From Ramlibacter henchirensis (lineage in GTDB: Bacteria > Pseudomonadota > Gammaproteobacteria > Burkholderiales > Burkholderiaceae_C): 64,000 bases of DNA. The stretch spans positions 744,001-808,000 of the forward strand of contig NZ_SMLM01000002.1 of NCBI RefSeq assembly GCF_004682015.1. Direction: 5' to 3'. Below are positions 8,510 to 16,738 of the stretch, one piece after another. The position numbers and the translations under genes are program-made. Each line of letters starts with the position of its first letter. The first letter of the stretch is position 1. The notes under the pieces are model-generated. The model was not told where the DNA came from. It made no database searches and saw nothing but the letters and a program-made list of their open reading frames with translations.

Positions 8510-9075
8510 GCCTTTTCCGCCTGGGCCTTCTGCCAGCGCAGCTCGACATCCAGCTTGTCCTTGGACTCGAGCTCGACGCGCAGACACTTGATCATGGTGC
8601 CGTACGCCAGGTAGTACGCCGCGAGCAGCGTGACGTCGGTTATGGAACGCTCGCCGTAGTGCTTGCGCATCTCCGTGAAGGTGTCGTCGCTCACGGAATC
8701 GCTGGAGACGAACTCGAGCACGTAGCGCACCACCATGCGCTCGCTGTCAGGCAGCGCGGCGGGCACCTTGCCGGCCAGGATCTCGTCGACGGCTTCTTTC
8801 GGGATGCCGGCCTGGATGGCCAGGCCCGCGTGGTGGGTCGCGGCGTAGCGGACCTTCTGGCCAACCGTCACGATCACCAGCTCGCGCACGCGCTCCGTGA
8901 GTGCGGTGTGGTAGCGAACGTAATCGCCGAAATGCGCGAAGCGGCGCAGCCCCTCGGGCGCATTGGCCAGCGACTGCATGGCGTTGGAGATCCAGCCGCG
9001 GCTGGCGGCGATCTCGTCATAGACCTTCTTGAGTTCCGGGTCGCTCGCCGGATCGACAGGGGACAAAACGGCCAC
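8506..9075 (-). CDS. Carboxymuconolactone decarboxylase family protein
   Basis: A 189-residue all-helical protein of the CMD/AhpD superfamily. The family core is seen in RYHTALTERVRELVIVTVG and in YAATHHAGLAIQAGIPKEAV, where the histidine of the CMD signature is kept. The CxxC pair of AhpD-type peroxidase reductases is absent, so a peroxidase role is unlikely; the residue layout is closer to gamma-carboxymuconolactone decarboxylase-type members, whose functions are mostly unassigned. It lies between the Bug receptor (10 bases upstream) and the M20 gene (4-base overlap), inside the operon that begins at 10810. Confidence 0.88.
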   Translation of the reverse strand: MAVLSPVDPASDPELKKVYDEIAASRGWISNAMQSLANAPEGLRRFAHFGDYVRYHTALTERVRELVIVTVGQKVRYAATHHAGLAIQAGIPKEAVDEILAGKVPAALPDSERMVVRYVLEFVSSDSVSDDTFTEMRKHYGERSITDVTLLAAYYLAYGTMIKCLRVELESKDKLDVELRWQKAQAEKA

Positions 9076-9085
9076 GTTCTTTCCT

Positions 9086-10057
9086 TCAGTTCTGGAGGTT
9101 GTTGTCGGCGACCACCTTCTTCCACATGGCGATCTGCTTCTGCACGAAGGCGGTGAACTCCTGCGGCGTCCCTCCTACCGGACGCGTGCCCATGCCGAGC
9201 AGCTGGTCGCGCACCTTGGGCGTCTGCAGCGCCTGGTTGGCCGCCTTGTTGAGGATGGCGATCACCTCGTCGGGCGTGCCCTTCGGGGCGCCGAAGCCCA
9301 GCCAGGACTCGGCCTCGAAGCCGGCGACGCCCGACTCCTGCACGGTGGGCACGTCGGGCAGCACCGGCGACCGCTTCGCGCTGGAGATGACGATGGGACG
9401 CAGCTTCTTGCCCTCGATCAGCGCCGACGCGCCGGGCATGGAGTCGAACTGCATGTCGATCTGGCCGCCCATGAGGTCCACGTTGGCGCGCGCGCTCCCC
9501 TGGTACGGCACGTGCCGGATGTCCACCTTGGTCAGCGACTTGAGCAGCTCCATGAACAGGAACATCGACGAGCCCGCGCCCGCGGAGCCGTACGTGAGCT
9601 TGCCCGGCTCCGCCTTGGCGGCGGACAGGATGTCCTGCAGCGTCTTGAACCTGGACTCCGGCGCCACCACGAGGACGTTGGGGCTGGCGATCGTCTGCAC
9701 GATCATCCTGAAGTCGCCCAGCGGGTCGAACGGCATGTTCTTGATCAGCGCCGGGTTGGAGCCGAAGTTGTTGATCGCCGTGACGATCAGCGTGTAGCCG
9801 TCCGCCGGCTGGTTCTTCACGTACTCCGCGCCCAGGTTGCTGTTCGCGCCGGGCTTGTTCTCGATGACGACCGGCTGCTTGAGGATGTTGGACATCTCCT
9901 GCGCGATGATGCGCGAGGCCACATCCGTCTGGCCGCCCGGCGGGTTGGCCACCACGATCTTGATGGGACGGTTCGGGTAAGGCCCCTGCTGCGCCATCGC
10001 GGCCGGAACCGCGAAAGCCGCAAAGGCGACGAGCAGGGGCGAGAGCCAGCGTTTCAT
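9086..10057 (-). CDS. Bug/TctC family periplasmic substrate-binding protein
   Basis: A 323-residue Bug receptor with a signal peptide (MKRWLSPLLVAFAAFAVPAAMAQQ) and the mature start PYPNRPIKIVVANPPGGQTD. The usual VVPF/Y-x-PGG stretch here reads VVANPPGGQTD; since the loop after strand 1 contacts the ligand carboxylate in this family, the ligand may differ from those of the other Bug proteins in the window. Second gene of the operon starting at 10810, so it is expected to deliver the compound handled by the M20/NodB enzymes (inference). It has no partner membrane subunits here. Confidence 0.93.
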   Translation of the reverse strand: MKRWLSPLLVAFAAFAVPAAMAQQGPYPNRPIKIVVANPPGGQTDVASRIIAQEMSNILKQPVVIENKPGANSNLGAEYVKNQPADGYTLIVTAINNFGSNPALIKNMPFDPLGDFRMIVQTIASPNVLVVAPESRFKTLQDILSAAKAEPGKLTYGSAGAGSSMFLFMELLKSLTKVDIRHVPYQGSARANVDLMGGQIDMQFDSMPGASALIEGKKLRPIVISSAKRSPVLPDVPTVQESGVAGFEAESWLGFGAPKGTPDEVIAILNKAANQALQTPKVRDQLLGMGTRPVGGTPQEFTAFVQKQIAMWKKVVADNNLQN

Positions 10058-10084
10058 GGTGTCTCCGTTCCAGGGATGAAGGTG

Positions 10085-10810
10085 CTACCAGTTGAGGGTG
10101 AGGCTGGAGCCGCCGCAGACGTGCAGCACCTGCCCGGTGATGAAGCCGTTCTCGCGGTCCGCCAGGAAGGCCACCGCGCGCGCGATGTCGTCGGGCGTGC
10201 CGGCGCGCCCGACGATCGCGTGCTCCACCAGCTTCGCGGCCACCTCGGGCGGGTTGCTCTTCCTGAAGAGTTCGGTGAGCACCGGGCCGGGCGCGATGGC
10301 GTTCACGGTGATGCCATGCGGTCCCAGCTCCATCGCCCACGTGCGCGTGAGGCCGACCATCGCGGCCTTGGTGGAGGAGTAGACGGTGCGCGCCTTCTTG
10401 CCCAGGATGGCGCGCGACGAGATGTTGACGATGCGGCCGAAGCGGCGCTGCTTCATGCCCGGCGTGAAGGCCTGCGCAAGGATGACGGGCGTGCGGATGC
10501 ACAGGTTCACGCCGGTGTCGATCTGGGCCTCGCTCACCTGCTCGAGATCGCCCGGGGTGGGCGAGCCGGCGTTGTTCACGAGGCAGTCGACCTGGAACTC
10601 GCGCGCCAGCTTCGCCGCCGCTTCCCGCGCGGCGCCGGCGTTCGCCAGGTCGCACTGCACGAAGCGGTAGCCGGCGCTCTCGTCCTGCCTGGGCCGCTGG
10701 ATGTCAATGTTGACGACGGTGGCACCCTGCCCGAGGAAATGGCGGCAGATGCCCTCGCCGATGCCGTTGCTGCCGCCGGTGACGACGACCGTGGGTGGTT
10801 TCTGAGTCAT
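10085..10810 (-). CDS. SDR family NAD(P)-dependent oxidoreductase
   Basis: A 241-residue short-chain dehydrogenase. The cofactor motif is TGGSNGIGEG near residue 12, with an aspartate after strand 2 (VNIDIQRP) that favours NAD. The catalytic serine is in IVNISSRAIL and the YxxxK motif reads YSSTKAAMVG. It is the first gene of the six-gene minus-strand operon; its ATG lies 92 bases from the divergent IclR gene, across a palindromic site. Function within the pathway is probably oxidation of a hydroxyl group to a ketone, but the substrate is not visible. Confidence 0.92.
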   Translation of the reverse strand: MTQKPPTVVVTGGSNGIGEGICRHFLGQGATVVNIDIQRPRQDESAGYRFVQCDLANAGAAREAAAKLAREFQVDCLVNNAGSPTPGDLEQVSEAQIDTGVNLCIRTPVILAQAFTPGMKQRRFGRIVNISSRAILGKKARTVYSSTKAAMVGLTRTWAMELGPHGITVNAIAPGPVLTELFRKSNPPEVAAKLVEHAIVGRAGTPDDIARAVAFLADRENGFITGQVLHVCGGSSLTLNW

Positions 10811-10820
10811 GCGGTGGTGT

Positions 10821-10850
10821 CCGTATTACAATGCAATATGGCCGTATTGC
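10821..10850. promoter_or_regulatory. Probable IclR operator between divergent genes
   Basis: A perfect inverted repeat GCAATA-N6-TATTGC (10833-10850) sits in the 92-base gap between the SDR operon and the iclR-type gene. The heptamer CCGTATT also occurs twice in the same orientation, at 10821 and 10842, 21 bases (two helical turns) apart. On the minus strand a -10-like TGTAAT (10827-10832) lies directly beside the palindrome, so a bound regulator would block the operon promoter. The AT-rich stretch stands out from its GC-rich surroundings. Binding by the adjacent IclR protein is inferred from position. Confidence 0.55.
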
Positions 10851-10902
10851 TATTCGACGACTATAGGTCCGCGCTCCCGCGGCGTGCAATCAGGGTTCGC
10901 CC

Positions 10903-11694
10903 GTGACGAAGGCAAGCGAACGCAACAGCGACGCGCGCGAGGATGCGCTGTACGTGGGGTCCCTCGAGAAGGGGCTGCGCGTGCTGGGCGCCTTCGGCGG
11001 CGGCGAGCAGTTCAAGACGCTGCGCGAGATCGGCCAGGCGTGCGGCATGGACAAGAGCGCCGCCCAGCGCTTCACGCACACGCTGGTGCAGTTGGGCTAC
11101 CTGGAGAAATGTCCGGACACGAAGCGCTTCTCGCTGGGCAAGCGCGTCCTGGAACTCTCGTTCAACTACCTGCGGGCCAACACGCTGATCGAGGCCGCCT
11201 CGCCTGTGCTGCTCGATCTCCAGAAGGCCACCGGCCAGCGGGTGAACCTGAGCCTGTTCGACGACACCTGGATCATCTACGCCATCCGCCAGATTTCGAA
11301 GCGCGAGTACTACTACTCGTCGCTGATCGGCCGCCGCATGCCGGTCTGGTGCACCTCGGGCGGCCGCATCATGCTGTCCCACCTGCCCAGGGAGGAGGTG
11401 AACGACATCCTGAAGCGATGCACGCTCAAGCCCCTCACGCCCAGGACCATCCACGAGCCGGCGCGCATCCGCGCCAGGATCGCGGAGGCCAGGGAGAAAG
11501 GCTATGCGTTGACGGCGGAGGAAACCGTGCTCGGCGAACAGGTCGTGGCGGGCGCCATCCTCGGCCCACGGGGGATGCCGCTGGCGGCGGTACACATCGC
11601 CGGGTCGCTCAGCGAGTTCACGCCGAATCAGTTCGAGAAGAAGTTCGGACCCCTGGCGGCGGAGACGGCCCATGCGCTGAGCCGGCACGGCTGA
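10903..11694 (+). CDS. IclR family transcriptional regulator
   Basis: A 263-residue IclR-type regulator. The N-terminal winged helix (about residues 18-80) includes LYVGSLEKGLRVLGAFGGG and TLREIGQACGMDKSAAQRFTH; the C-terminal effector domain (about 95-260) includes the loop GRRMPVWCTSGGRIMLSHLP and the segment GYALTAEETVLG, both typical. The start codon is GTG. It is divergent from the six-gene operon and likely controls it in response to a pathway acid. Its last 77 bases overlap, in opposite orientation, the 3' end of the MFS gene. Confidence 0.92.
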   Translation: MTKASERNSDAREDALYVGSLEKGLRVLGAFGGGEQFKTLREIGQACGMDKSAAQRFTHTLVQLGYLEKCPDTKRFSLGKRVLELSFNYLRANTLIEAASPVLLDLQKATGQRVNLSLFDDTWIIYAIRQISKREYYYSSLIGRRMPVWCTSGGRIMLSHLPREEVNDILKRCTLKPLTPRTIHEPARIRARIAEAREKGYALTAEETVLGEQVVAGAILGPRGMPLAAVHIAGSLSEFTPNQFEKKFGPLAAETAHALSRHG

Positions 11695-12976
11695 CGTCGC
11701 TGGTTTCGTCCCCGGCAGCGATCACCCGCGCGGGAGGTCGATCGCGGCGGTAGTCGCGCAAGTGGAGCAGATACGTCGCCAGCGCCACCATTGCGTACAG
11801 GGCGAACGCGCCGCGATACGCCTGGGCCGTGTCCGCGCCGAACGACCTCAACAGGTCGATCGCGAGACCGATGCTCCACTGCAGCACGAAGACGCCCGAG
11901 AGAAAGAGCAGGTTGTAGGCCGACAATGCGCGCCCGACCAGCGCGTCCGGAAACGAGCGGCCCACCAGGGGCTGCGCCAGTGACATGAACGTGCAACTCA
12001 GGCAGTAGAGCGCCCACATCCCGGCGCCGGCCTGCGGACCCAGCACCACGATCAACGCCAGCACCAGCACGCTGAGCGGCGTGCCCCAGGCGATGAGCCG
12101 GCCCGCAGTCCACCCCGCCTGCGTCAGCCGCGGCATTGCGAAACCCCAGGCGAAGAACGCGGCCAGCATGCAGGCGTTGACGAGGAACAGGCCGGCGGCC
12201 GCGCCGCCGCGCGTATGCCCCGCGACGTTCACCAGCCAGGGACCGATCCACAGCGTCTGCATCGCCATCAGCCCGGCATAGTTGACGAATGCCAGGCCGG
12301 CATATGAGCGGAACGTCCGCTGCCGCCAGATCTCCCGATAGCCGCCCGACGCCCCAGGCGAAGATGCGCCAGGGCCGCGGACGCTTTCGCGCGGGACCTG
12401 GGCGAGCACCGCTGCGATCGCCAGCACGAACACCACTGCCACCGCGACGAACACTCCGCGCCACCCCATCACCGGCACCAGCATCTGGACCGGCACGGTG
12501 GACGCCACCATGCCGAAGGCGCCGCTCATGAGGATCCACGAGTTGGCGCGCAACTGCGCGGCCGGACCGTACCAGCGCCGGAACGCGGTGAGCGGCGCCA
12601 TCAGGCAGGCGCTGAGCCCGATGCCCATCAGCACGCGCGCGAATGCCAGGCCGGCGAAACCGCCGGCCAGCGCGAACGCGACGCAGCCGATCACCGCGAT
12701 CGCCAGGGAGCCGGCGAGCACCAGCCGGGGCCCGAAGCGGTCCAGCCAATGACCGAGCGGCAGCTGCGTGATCGCGTAGCCGATGAAGAGCGCCCCGGTG
12801 AGCAGGCCCAGCGCGCCGGGGCCCACGTCCAGGTCCTCCGCGAGCGTCGGCGCCAGCGTGGCGGTCACCGCGCGCAGGAGGGCGGCGAAGAAGTACGTGA
12901 ACCCGAAGACGGCGAACAGGCCGACAGCCTCCCGTCCCTGGAGCAACCGTTCCGCGGAGCGCGGCGGGCCCGCCAT
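11618..12976 (-). CDS. MFS transporter
   Basis: A 452-residue major facilitator superfamily transporter with 12 predicted membrane helices. The loop 2-3 signature region reads PLGHWLDRFGPRLVLAG, and the two six-helix halves are split by a cytoplasmic loop rich in G/S/P (about residues 195-225). It is the last gene of the aromatic-acid operon running from 19445 and likely imports the aromatic acid or exports an intermediate (inference). The C-terminal tail of about 40 residues after the last helix is hydrophilic; its end overlaps the IclR gene on the other strand. Confidence 0.92.
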   Translation of the reverse strand: MAGPPRSAERLLQGREAVGLFAVFGFTYFFAALLRAVTATLAPTLAEDLDVGPGALGLLTGALFIGYAITQLPLGHWLDRFGPRLVLAGSLAIAVIGCVAFALAGGFAGLAFARVLMGIGLSACLMAPLTAFRRWYGPAAQLRANSWILMSGAFGMVASTVPVQMLVPVMGWRGVFVAVAVVFVLAIAAVLAQVPRESVRGPGASSPGASGGYREIWRQRTFRSYAGLAFVNYAGLMAMQTLWIGPWLVNVAGHTRGGAAAGLFLVNACMLAAFFAWGFAMPRLTQAGWTAGRLIAWGTPLSVLVLALIVVLGPQAGAGMWALYCLSCTFMSLAQPLVGRSFPDALVGRALSAYNLLFLSGVFVLQWSIGLAIDLLRSFGADTAQAYRGAFALYAMVALATYLLHLRDYRRDRPPARVIAAGDETSDVSRAGSAHGPSPPPGVRTSSRTDSA

Positions 12977-12985
12977 CTCCGGGTC

Positions 12986-13462
12986 TTAGGCGGCCGTGCG
13001 GCGGCGCACCGCCAGCGTCCAGAGGCCTTCGACGACGACTTCGTCGTTCTGGTTCGTGACGCTGCGGCGCAGGACGACGGAGCCGCGGTCGGGCTTGCGG
13101 CCTTCCTGCTTTTCCTGCACTTCGACGCGGACCCGGATGGTGTCGCCGATGAAGGTCGGCCGCAGGAACCGGCAATTGACGCTCGCCAGGCCTATGGTCG
13201 TGCGTTCGAGGCCGCGCATCAGCGGCAGCCGCGCCACCAGCCCGGCCGTCATCGAGACGATGAGCATGCCGTGGGCGATGCGGCGGCCATGCGGGGTGCC
13301 CGCCGCGAACGTCTCATCCATGTGCAGCGAGTGGAAGTCGCCGGAGAGCCCGGCGAAGTTGACCACGTCGGCCTCGGTCACGGTGCGTCCGCCCGTCGTG
13401 AAGCTTTGGCCGGTGGCAAGGTCCTCGAAATGGATCGGGAGGTCCTCGAGCGCGTCTGTCAT
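12986..13462 (-). CDS. MaoC family dehydratase
   Basis: A 158-residue single hot-dog-fold protein of the MaoC/R-specific enoyl-CoA hydratase group. The hydratase motif is recognisable in VNFAGLSGDFHSLHMDETFA (catalytic aspartate and histidine) followed by RIAHGMLIVSMTAGL. Such enzymes hydrate the double bond of 2-enoyl-CoA esters. It overlaps the CoA ligase stop by ATGA, so it is probably co-translated and acts on the CoA thioester made by that ligase. The MFS gene follows 9 bases downstream. Confidence 0.92.
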   Translation of the reverse strand: MTDALEDLPIHFEDLATGQSFTTGGRTVTEADVVNFAGLSGDFHSLHMDETFAAGTPHGRRIAHGMLIVSMTAGLVARLPLMRGLERTTIGLASVNCRFLRPTFIGDTIRVRVEVQEKQEGRKPDRGSVVLRRSVTNQNDEVVVEGLWTLAVRRRTAA

Positions 13463-15078
13463 CCCTGCGGCCCCTTTCGGTCAGCGCCCCTGGCGAATTC
13501 GGCGTCGCGCAGCAGGCGCCGCGAGATCTTGCCCGACGACGTCCGCGGCAGGTCTGCGACGTACTCGATGCGCCGCGGGTACTTGTACGGCGCGATCTCC
13601 TGCCGCACGAATGCCTGGAGTTCCTCCGTCAGCCGCTCGCCGGCGGCATGGCCCGGCCGCAGGATGACGAACGCCTTGACCACTTCGCCCCGCATCGGGT
13701 CCGGGCTCGCAGTGACGGCGCACTCGAGCACAGCGGGGTGGCGTGTCAGCGCGTTCTCGACTTCGGTCGGACCGATCCGGTAGCCCGACGAACTGATGAT
13801 GTCGTCCGATCGCCCGACGAAGAACAGGTTGCCTTGCGCATCGAGCGAGCCGGTATCGCCCGTCATGTGCCAGCCGTCGCGCTCGAAGGTTCGCACGACC
13901 TGTCCGTCCTGCCAGTAACCGAGCATGAGCCCCGGATGGTCGCCCGCGAACGCGATCTCGCCGACCACTCCCGGAGCGGCCGCTTTGCCGTCCGCGTCGA
14001 GCACCGTGAGCGGGTTGCCCGCCATCGGCCGGCCGATCATTCCGTTGACCGCCTCGCCTTCCGGGTCGGTCAGGGTCGAGGTGGGGGTTTCGGTCTGGCC
14101 GTAGCCGACCACGAGCGGCGTGCCCGAGAAGGCCTTCCAGCGCTGGGACAATTCGGCCGTCATCGCCTCCCCCGCCGACAGCGTCCAGCGCAGGTCCGGC
14201 AGCGGCCTGGGCTGTGCCTCCGCGATGATCTGCCGCAGTTCCGTCGCCACCGCGCCGAAGATCGTGACGCGATGGCGCCGCAGCATCTCCACCCGCTCGT
14301 CCGCGTCGAGCTGCGGCTCGACGATCAGCGCGGTCGCGCCATGCGTCCACGCGCCGAACATCAGGCAGCTGCCCGCGCGGGTCCAGCCCGTGTCGCTGGT
14401 GGTCCAGATCACGTCGCCCGGGCCGGCGCCGAGCTGGTGCCACGGCTGCCAGCCGCGCACGTACACCCCGCGCGCTGCATGCACCACCGCCTTTGGCAGT
14501 CCGGAGGACCCGGACGTGAAGTACATGAGTGCCGGCGTTTCGGCGGGCATCGAGGCCACGGGTGGCGCTGCCACGGGCCGCTCGATCAGCGCGCGCAGGT
14601 CCAGCCAGCCCGGCACGGCGCCGGTGGCGATGCGCACTTCCAGTTCGGCCTGCCAGCCCTCGAACCTGGGGGTGAGCTCGGCGCTCGCGATCGCGGCGCG
14701 CGCGCCGCTTTGCTGTGCGCGATAACGCACTTCGCTCGCGGAAACCTGCGTGACGCAGGGCACCGGGATGGCGCCGATGTGCAGGCAAGCCGCCATCGCC
14801 ACGTGCCACAGGGGCGTGCGCGTCATGAAGATGAGCACGCGATCGCCGCGCTTGACGCCGTGCTCCACCAGGGCGGCCGCGACCCGCCCGCAAGCCTGCG
14901 CCATGCGGCCGTAGCTCCAGGTGTCGACCTCGCGGGAGCGGCCCACTCCGATCACGGCGACGGCGTCCGGCGTGGCCTGCGCCCTCGTCTGCAGCACGTC
15001 CGAGACAAAGTTGAAGCGCTCCGGCGGCACGAGCGTTCCGTCGGGGCGCAGCGGGGAAGGCGTCTGCATGGCCATCAC
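13459..15078 (-). CDS. AMP-forming acyl-CoA synthetase
   Basis: A 539-residue ANL-superfamily ligase that activates a carboxylic acid to its CoA thioester through an acyl-adenylate. Motifs: phosphate-binding loop YFTSGSSGLPKAV (about residue 205), YGQTETPTS, the domain hinge region W-H-M-TGDTGSLDAQG, and the C-terminal catalytic lysine in DLPRTSSGKISRRLL. The sequence is of the medium-chain/aryl type (MACS-like), and its neighbours suggest an aryl or hydroxycinnamic acid. The start is GTG at 15078 (GTGA overlap with the thioesterase stop) or ATG at 15075. Confidence 0.93.
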   Translation of the reverse strand: MMAMQTPSPLRPDGTLVPPERFNFVSDVLQTRAQATPDAVAVIGVGRSREVDTWSYGRMAQACGRVAAALVEHGVKRGDRVLIFMTRTPLWHVAMAACLHIGAIPVPCVTQVSASEVRYRAQQSGARAAIASAELTPRFEGWQAELEVRIATGAVPGWLDLRALIERPVAAPPVASMPAETPALMYFTSGSSGLPKAVVHAARGVYVRGWQPWHQLGAGPGDVIWTTSDTGWTRAGSCLMFGAWTHGATALIVEPQLDADERVEMLRRHRVTIFGAVATELRQIIAEAQPRPLPDLRWTLSAGEAMTAELSQRWKAFSGTPLVVGYGQTETPTSTLTDPEGEAVNGMIGRPMAGNPLTVLDADGKAAAPGVVGEIAFAGDHPGLMLGYWQDGQVVRTFERDGWHMTGDTGSLDAQGNLFFVGRSDDIISSSGYRIGPTEVENALTRHPAVLECAVTASPDPMRGEVVKAFVILRPGHAAGERLTEELQAFVRQEIAPYKYPRRIEYVADLPRTSSGKISRRLLRDAEFARGADRKGPQG

Positions 15079-15497
15079 GATGCGGAAGTCAGCTTGAAGG
15101 TGGCGCTCGCCGTGGCGACCAGCTCGCCGGCGGCGTTGCAGGCTCGCGCCTCGCAGAACGCGATGGAGCGGCCGCGCTGCACGCAGTGGGCGACGATCGA
15201 GGTGTCCTGCTGCGCCGGCCGCAGGAAGCTGGTGCGCATGTCGATCGTGGCGACCATCACGCCCGGATCATGGGCGCGCGCCGCGGCGCTCATCGCGAAG
15301 TCCAGCGCGCCCATCAAGGCGCCCCCGTGCAGGGCCCCGGCGCTGTTGGCCAGGTCCGGCCGGAACGGCAGCTGCACCGTGGCTTCGTCCTGGCGCATCT
15401 GGCCCGCCTTCAGGCCCAGCGTGCTCAGAAAAGGGACGCGGCGGCCGAAGTGCAAGGCGCCCGCGTCGTTCGCACTGTCGTCCATCGAGTGCGGCAT
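15075..15497 (-). CDS. PaaI-type hotdog-fold thioesterase
   Basis: A 140-residue hotdog thioesterase. The family motif appears as NSAGALHGGALMGALDFAMS, with the catalytic HGG and aspartate; the second strand region reads DMRTSFLRPAQQD. PaaI-type enzymes hydrolyse aryl- or hydroxyaryl-CoA esters, often to rescue trapped CoA. It lies 3 bases after the hydroxylase gene and overlaps the CoA ligase, so the operon carries both CoA loading and CoA release activities. This fits an acid processed as a thioester and released before ring hydroxylation, though the order is inference. Confidence 0.92.
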   Translation of the reverse strand: MPHSMDDSANDAGALHFGRRVPFLSTLGLKAGQMRQDEATVQLPFRPDLANSAGALHGGALMGALDFAMSAAARAHDPGVMVATIDMRTSFLRPAQQDTSIVAHCVQRGRSIAFCEARACNAAGELVATASATFKLTSAS

Positions 15498-15500
15498 CGG

Positions 15501-16718
15501 TCAGGCGATCCTCGGGTCCTCGGTCCCGTCCTGGTTCAGGAAGGACGTCCTCAGCCGCGAGCCTGCATAGCATTCGGCGAGGCTCGTCGCCGCCGCCTTG
15601 TTGCTGGTGAAGTACTCGAGCTGGGCGAGCTGCTGCTTGCGGATGTACTCGTTGCCGAAATCGTGCCGCTGCAGCATGCTGGTCTGGCGCCAGGTGAACT
15701 GCTGCGCGTGCCACACGCGCTCCAGGCAGATCGAGGAATAGCGATTCAGCTCTTCCTCGCTGGCGTCGCGGTAGAAGTCGCGGATTCCGTCGGCGAGGAC
15801 GCAGACGTCCGCGATCGCCTGGTTCAGCCCGCGGCCGCCCGTCGGCGGAACCACGTGCGCCGCGTCCCCGGCCAGGAACATGCGGCCGTACTGCATCGGC
15901 TCGCAGACGAAGCTGCGCAGGTCGAACTTCGCCTTCTCGACGATCTCGCCTTCGCGCAGCGTCCAGCCGGGGATGTCCAGCCGCTGGTGCAGCTCGTCCC
16001 AGATGCGTGCATCGGGCCAGTCCTCGAGCGTGTCCTCCAGCGCGATCTGGATGTAGTTGCGGCTGACCTGGAGCGACCGCATGCTCTGCATCGCGTAGCC
16101 GCGGTCGTGCGCCGCGGTCACCAGCCAGGGGCTCGAAGGCTGGGCGCAGGCGACGATGCCCAGCCAGGCGAACGGGTACTTGTGCTCGTACAGGCGGATG
16201 CGGTCGGGCGGGATCGCCTGCCGGCCGATGCCGTGGAACCCATCGCAGGCCGCAATGAAGTCGCAGGCCAGCGTCGCGTCCTCGCCGTTGCAGCGGAAGC
16301 GGATCGACGGCCGATCGGTGCCGGCGCCGTCGATCGAATGCGCCTCGGCGTCGAAGAGGATGCGGCCGTCGTCGCGCAGGCGGCGCTCAATCAGGTCGCG
16401 CACCACCTCCTGCTGGCCGTAGATCATGTTCTTGCGGCCGCCGGCGAGCTGGAACCAGTTGATGAACCGCTGCTTGCCCTCGAAGCGGATCTCCATCTGC
16501 TCCTGCTCGATGCCCTCGCGCATCATGCGATCGCCGATGCCGGTGACCTGGAACAGCCTGCTGACGTCGCTGTCGAGCACCCCTGCGCGCACGCGGCCCT
16601 CCACGTACTGGCGGCTGCGCGACTCGAGGATGACCGAGTCGATGCCGTGCAGGTGAAGCAGGTGCGACAGCATCAGGCCCGCCGGGCCGGCGCCGATGAT
16701 CCCTACTTGGGTTTTCAT
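15501..16718 (-). CDS. 4-hydroxybenzoate 3-monooxygenase-like flavoprotein with Thr at position 201
   Basis: A 405-residue class A flavin monooxygenase, alignable over most of its length with PobA (p-hydroxybenzoate hydroxylase, 394 residues). GAGPAG (residue 9) binds FAD, CDGFHGIGRQ (158) matches PobA, and GDAAHVVPPTGGRGLN is the second FAD motif. Compared with the Pseudomonas enzyme from memory, Arg44, Ser212, Arg214, Tyr222, Pro293 and Asn300 equivalents are kept, but Tyr201, which starts deprotonation of the substrate phenol, is threonine (WLVT, residue 201). It may hydroxylate a related acid rather than 4-hydroxybenzoate. It sits between the TPP-enzyme gene and the thioesterase gene. Confidence 0.88.
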   Translation of the reverse strand: MKTQVGIIGAGPAGLMLSHLLHLHGIDSVILESRSRQYVEGRVRAGVLDSDVSRLFQVTGIGDRMMREGIEQEQMEIRFEGKQRFINWFQLAGGRKNMIYGQQEVVRDLIERRLRDDGRILFDAEAHSIDGAGTDRPSIRFRCNGEDATLACDFIAACDGFHGIGRQAIPPDRIRLYEHKYPFAWLGIVACAQPSSPWLVTAAHDRGYAMQSMRSLQVSRNYIQIALEDTLEDWPDARIWDELHQRLDIPGWTLREGEIVEKAKFDLRSFVCEPMQYGRMFLAGDAAHVVPPTGGRGLNQAIADVCVLADGIRDFYRDASEEELNRYSSICLERVWHAQQFTWRQTSMLQRHDFGNEYIRKQQLAQLEYFTSNKAAATSLAECYAGSRLRTSFLNQDGTEDPRIA

Positions 16719-16738
16719 GGTCTTCTCCCTGGCGGTGG

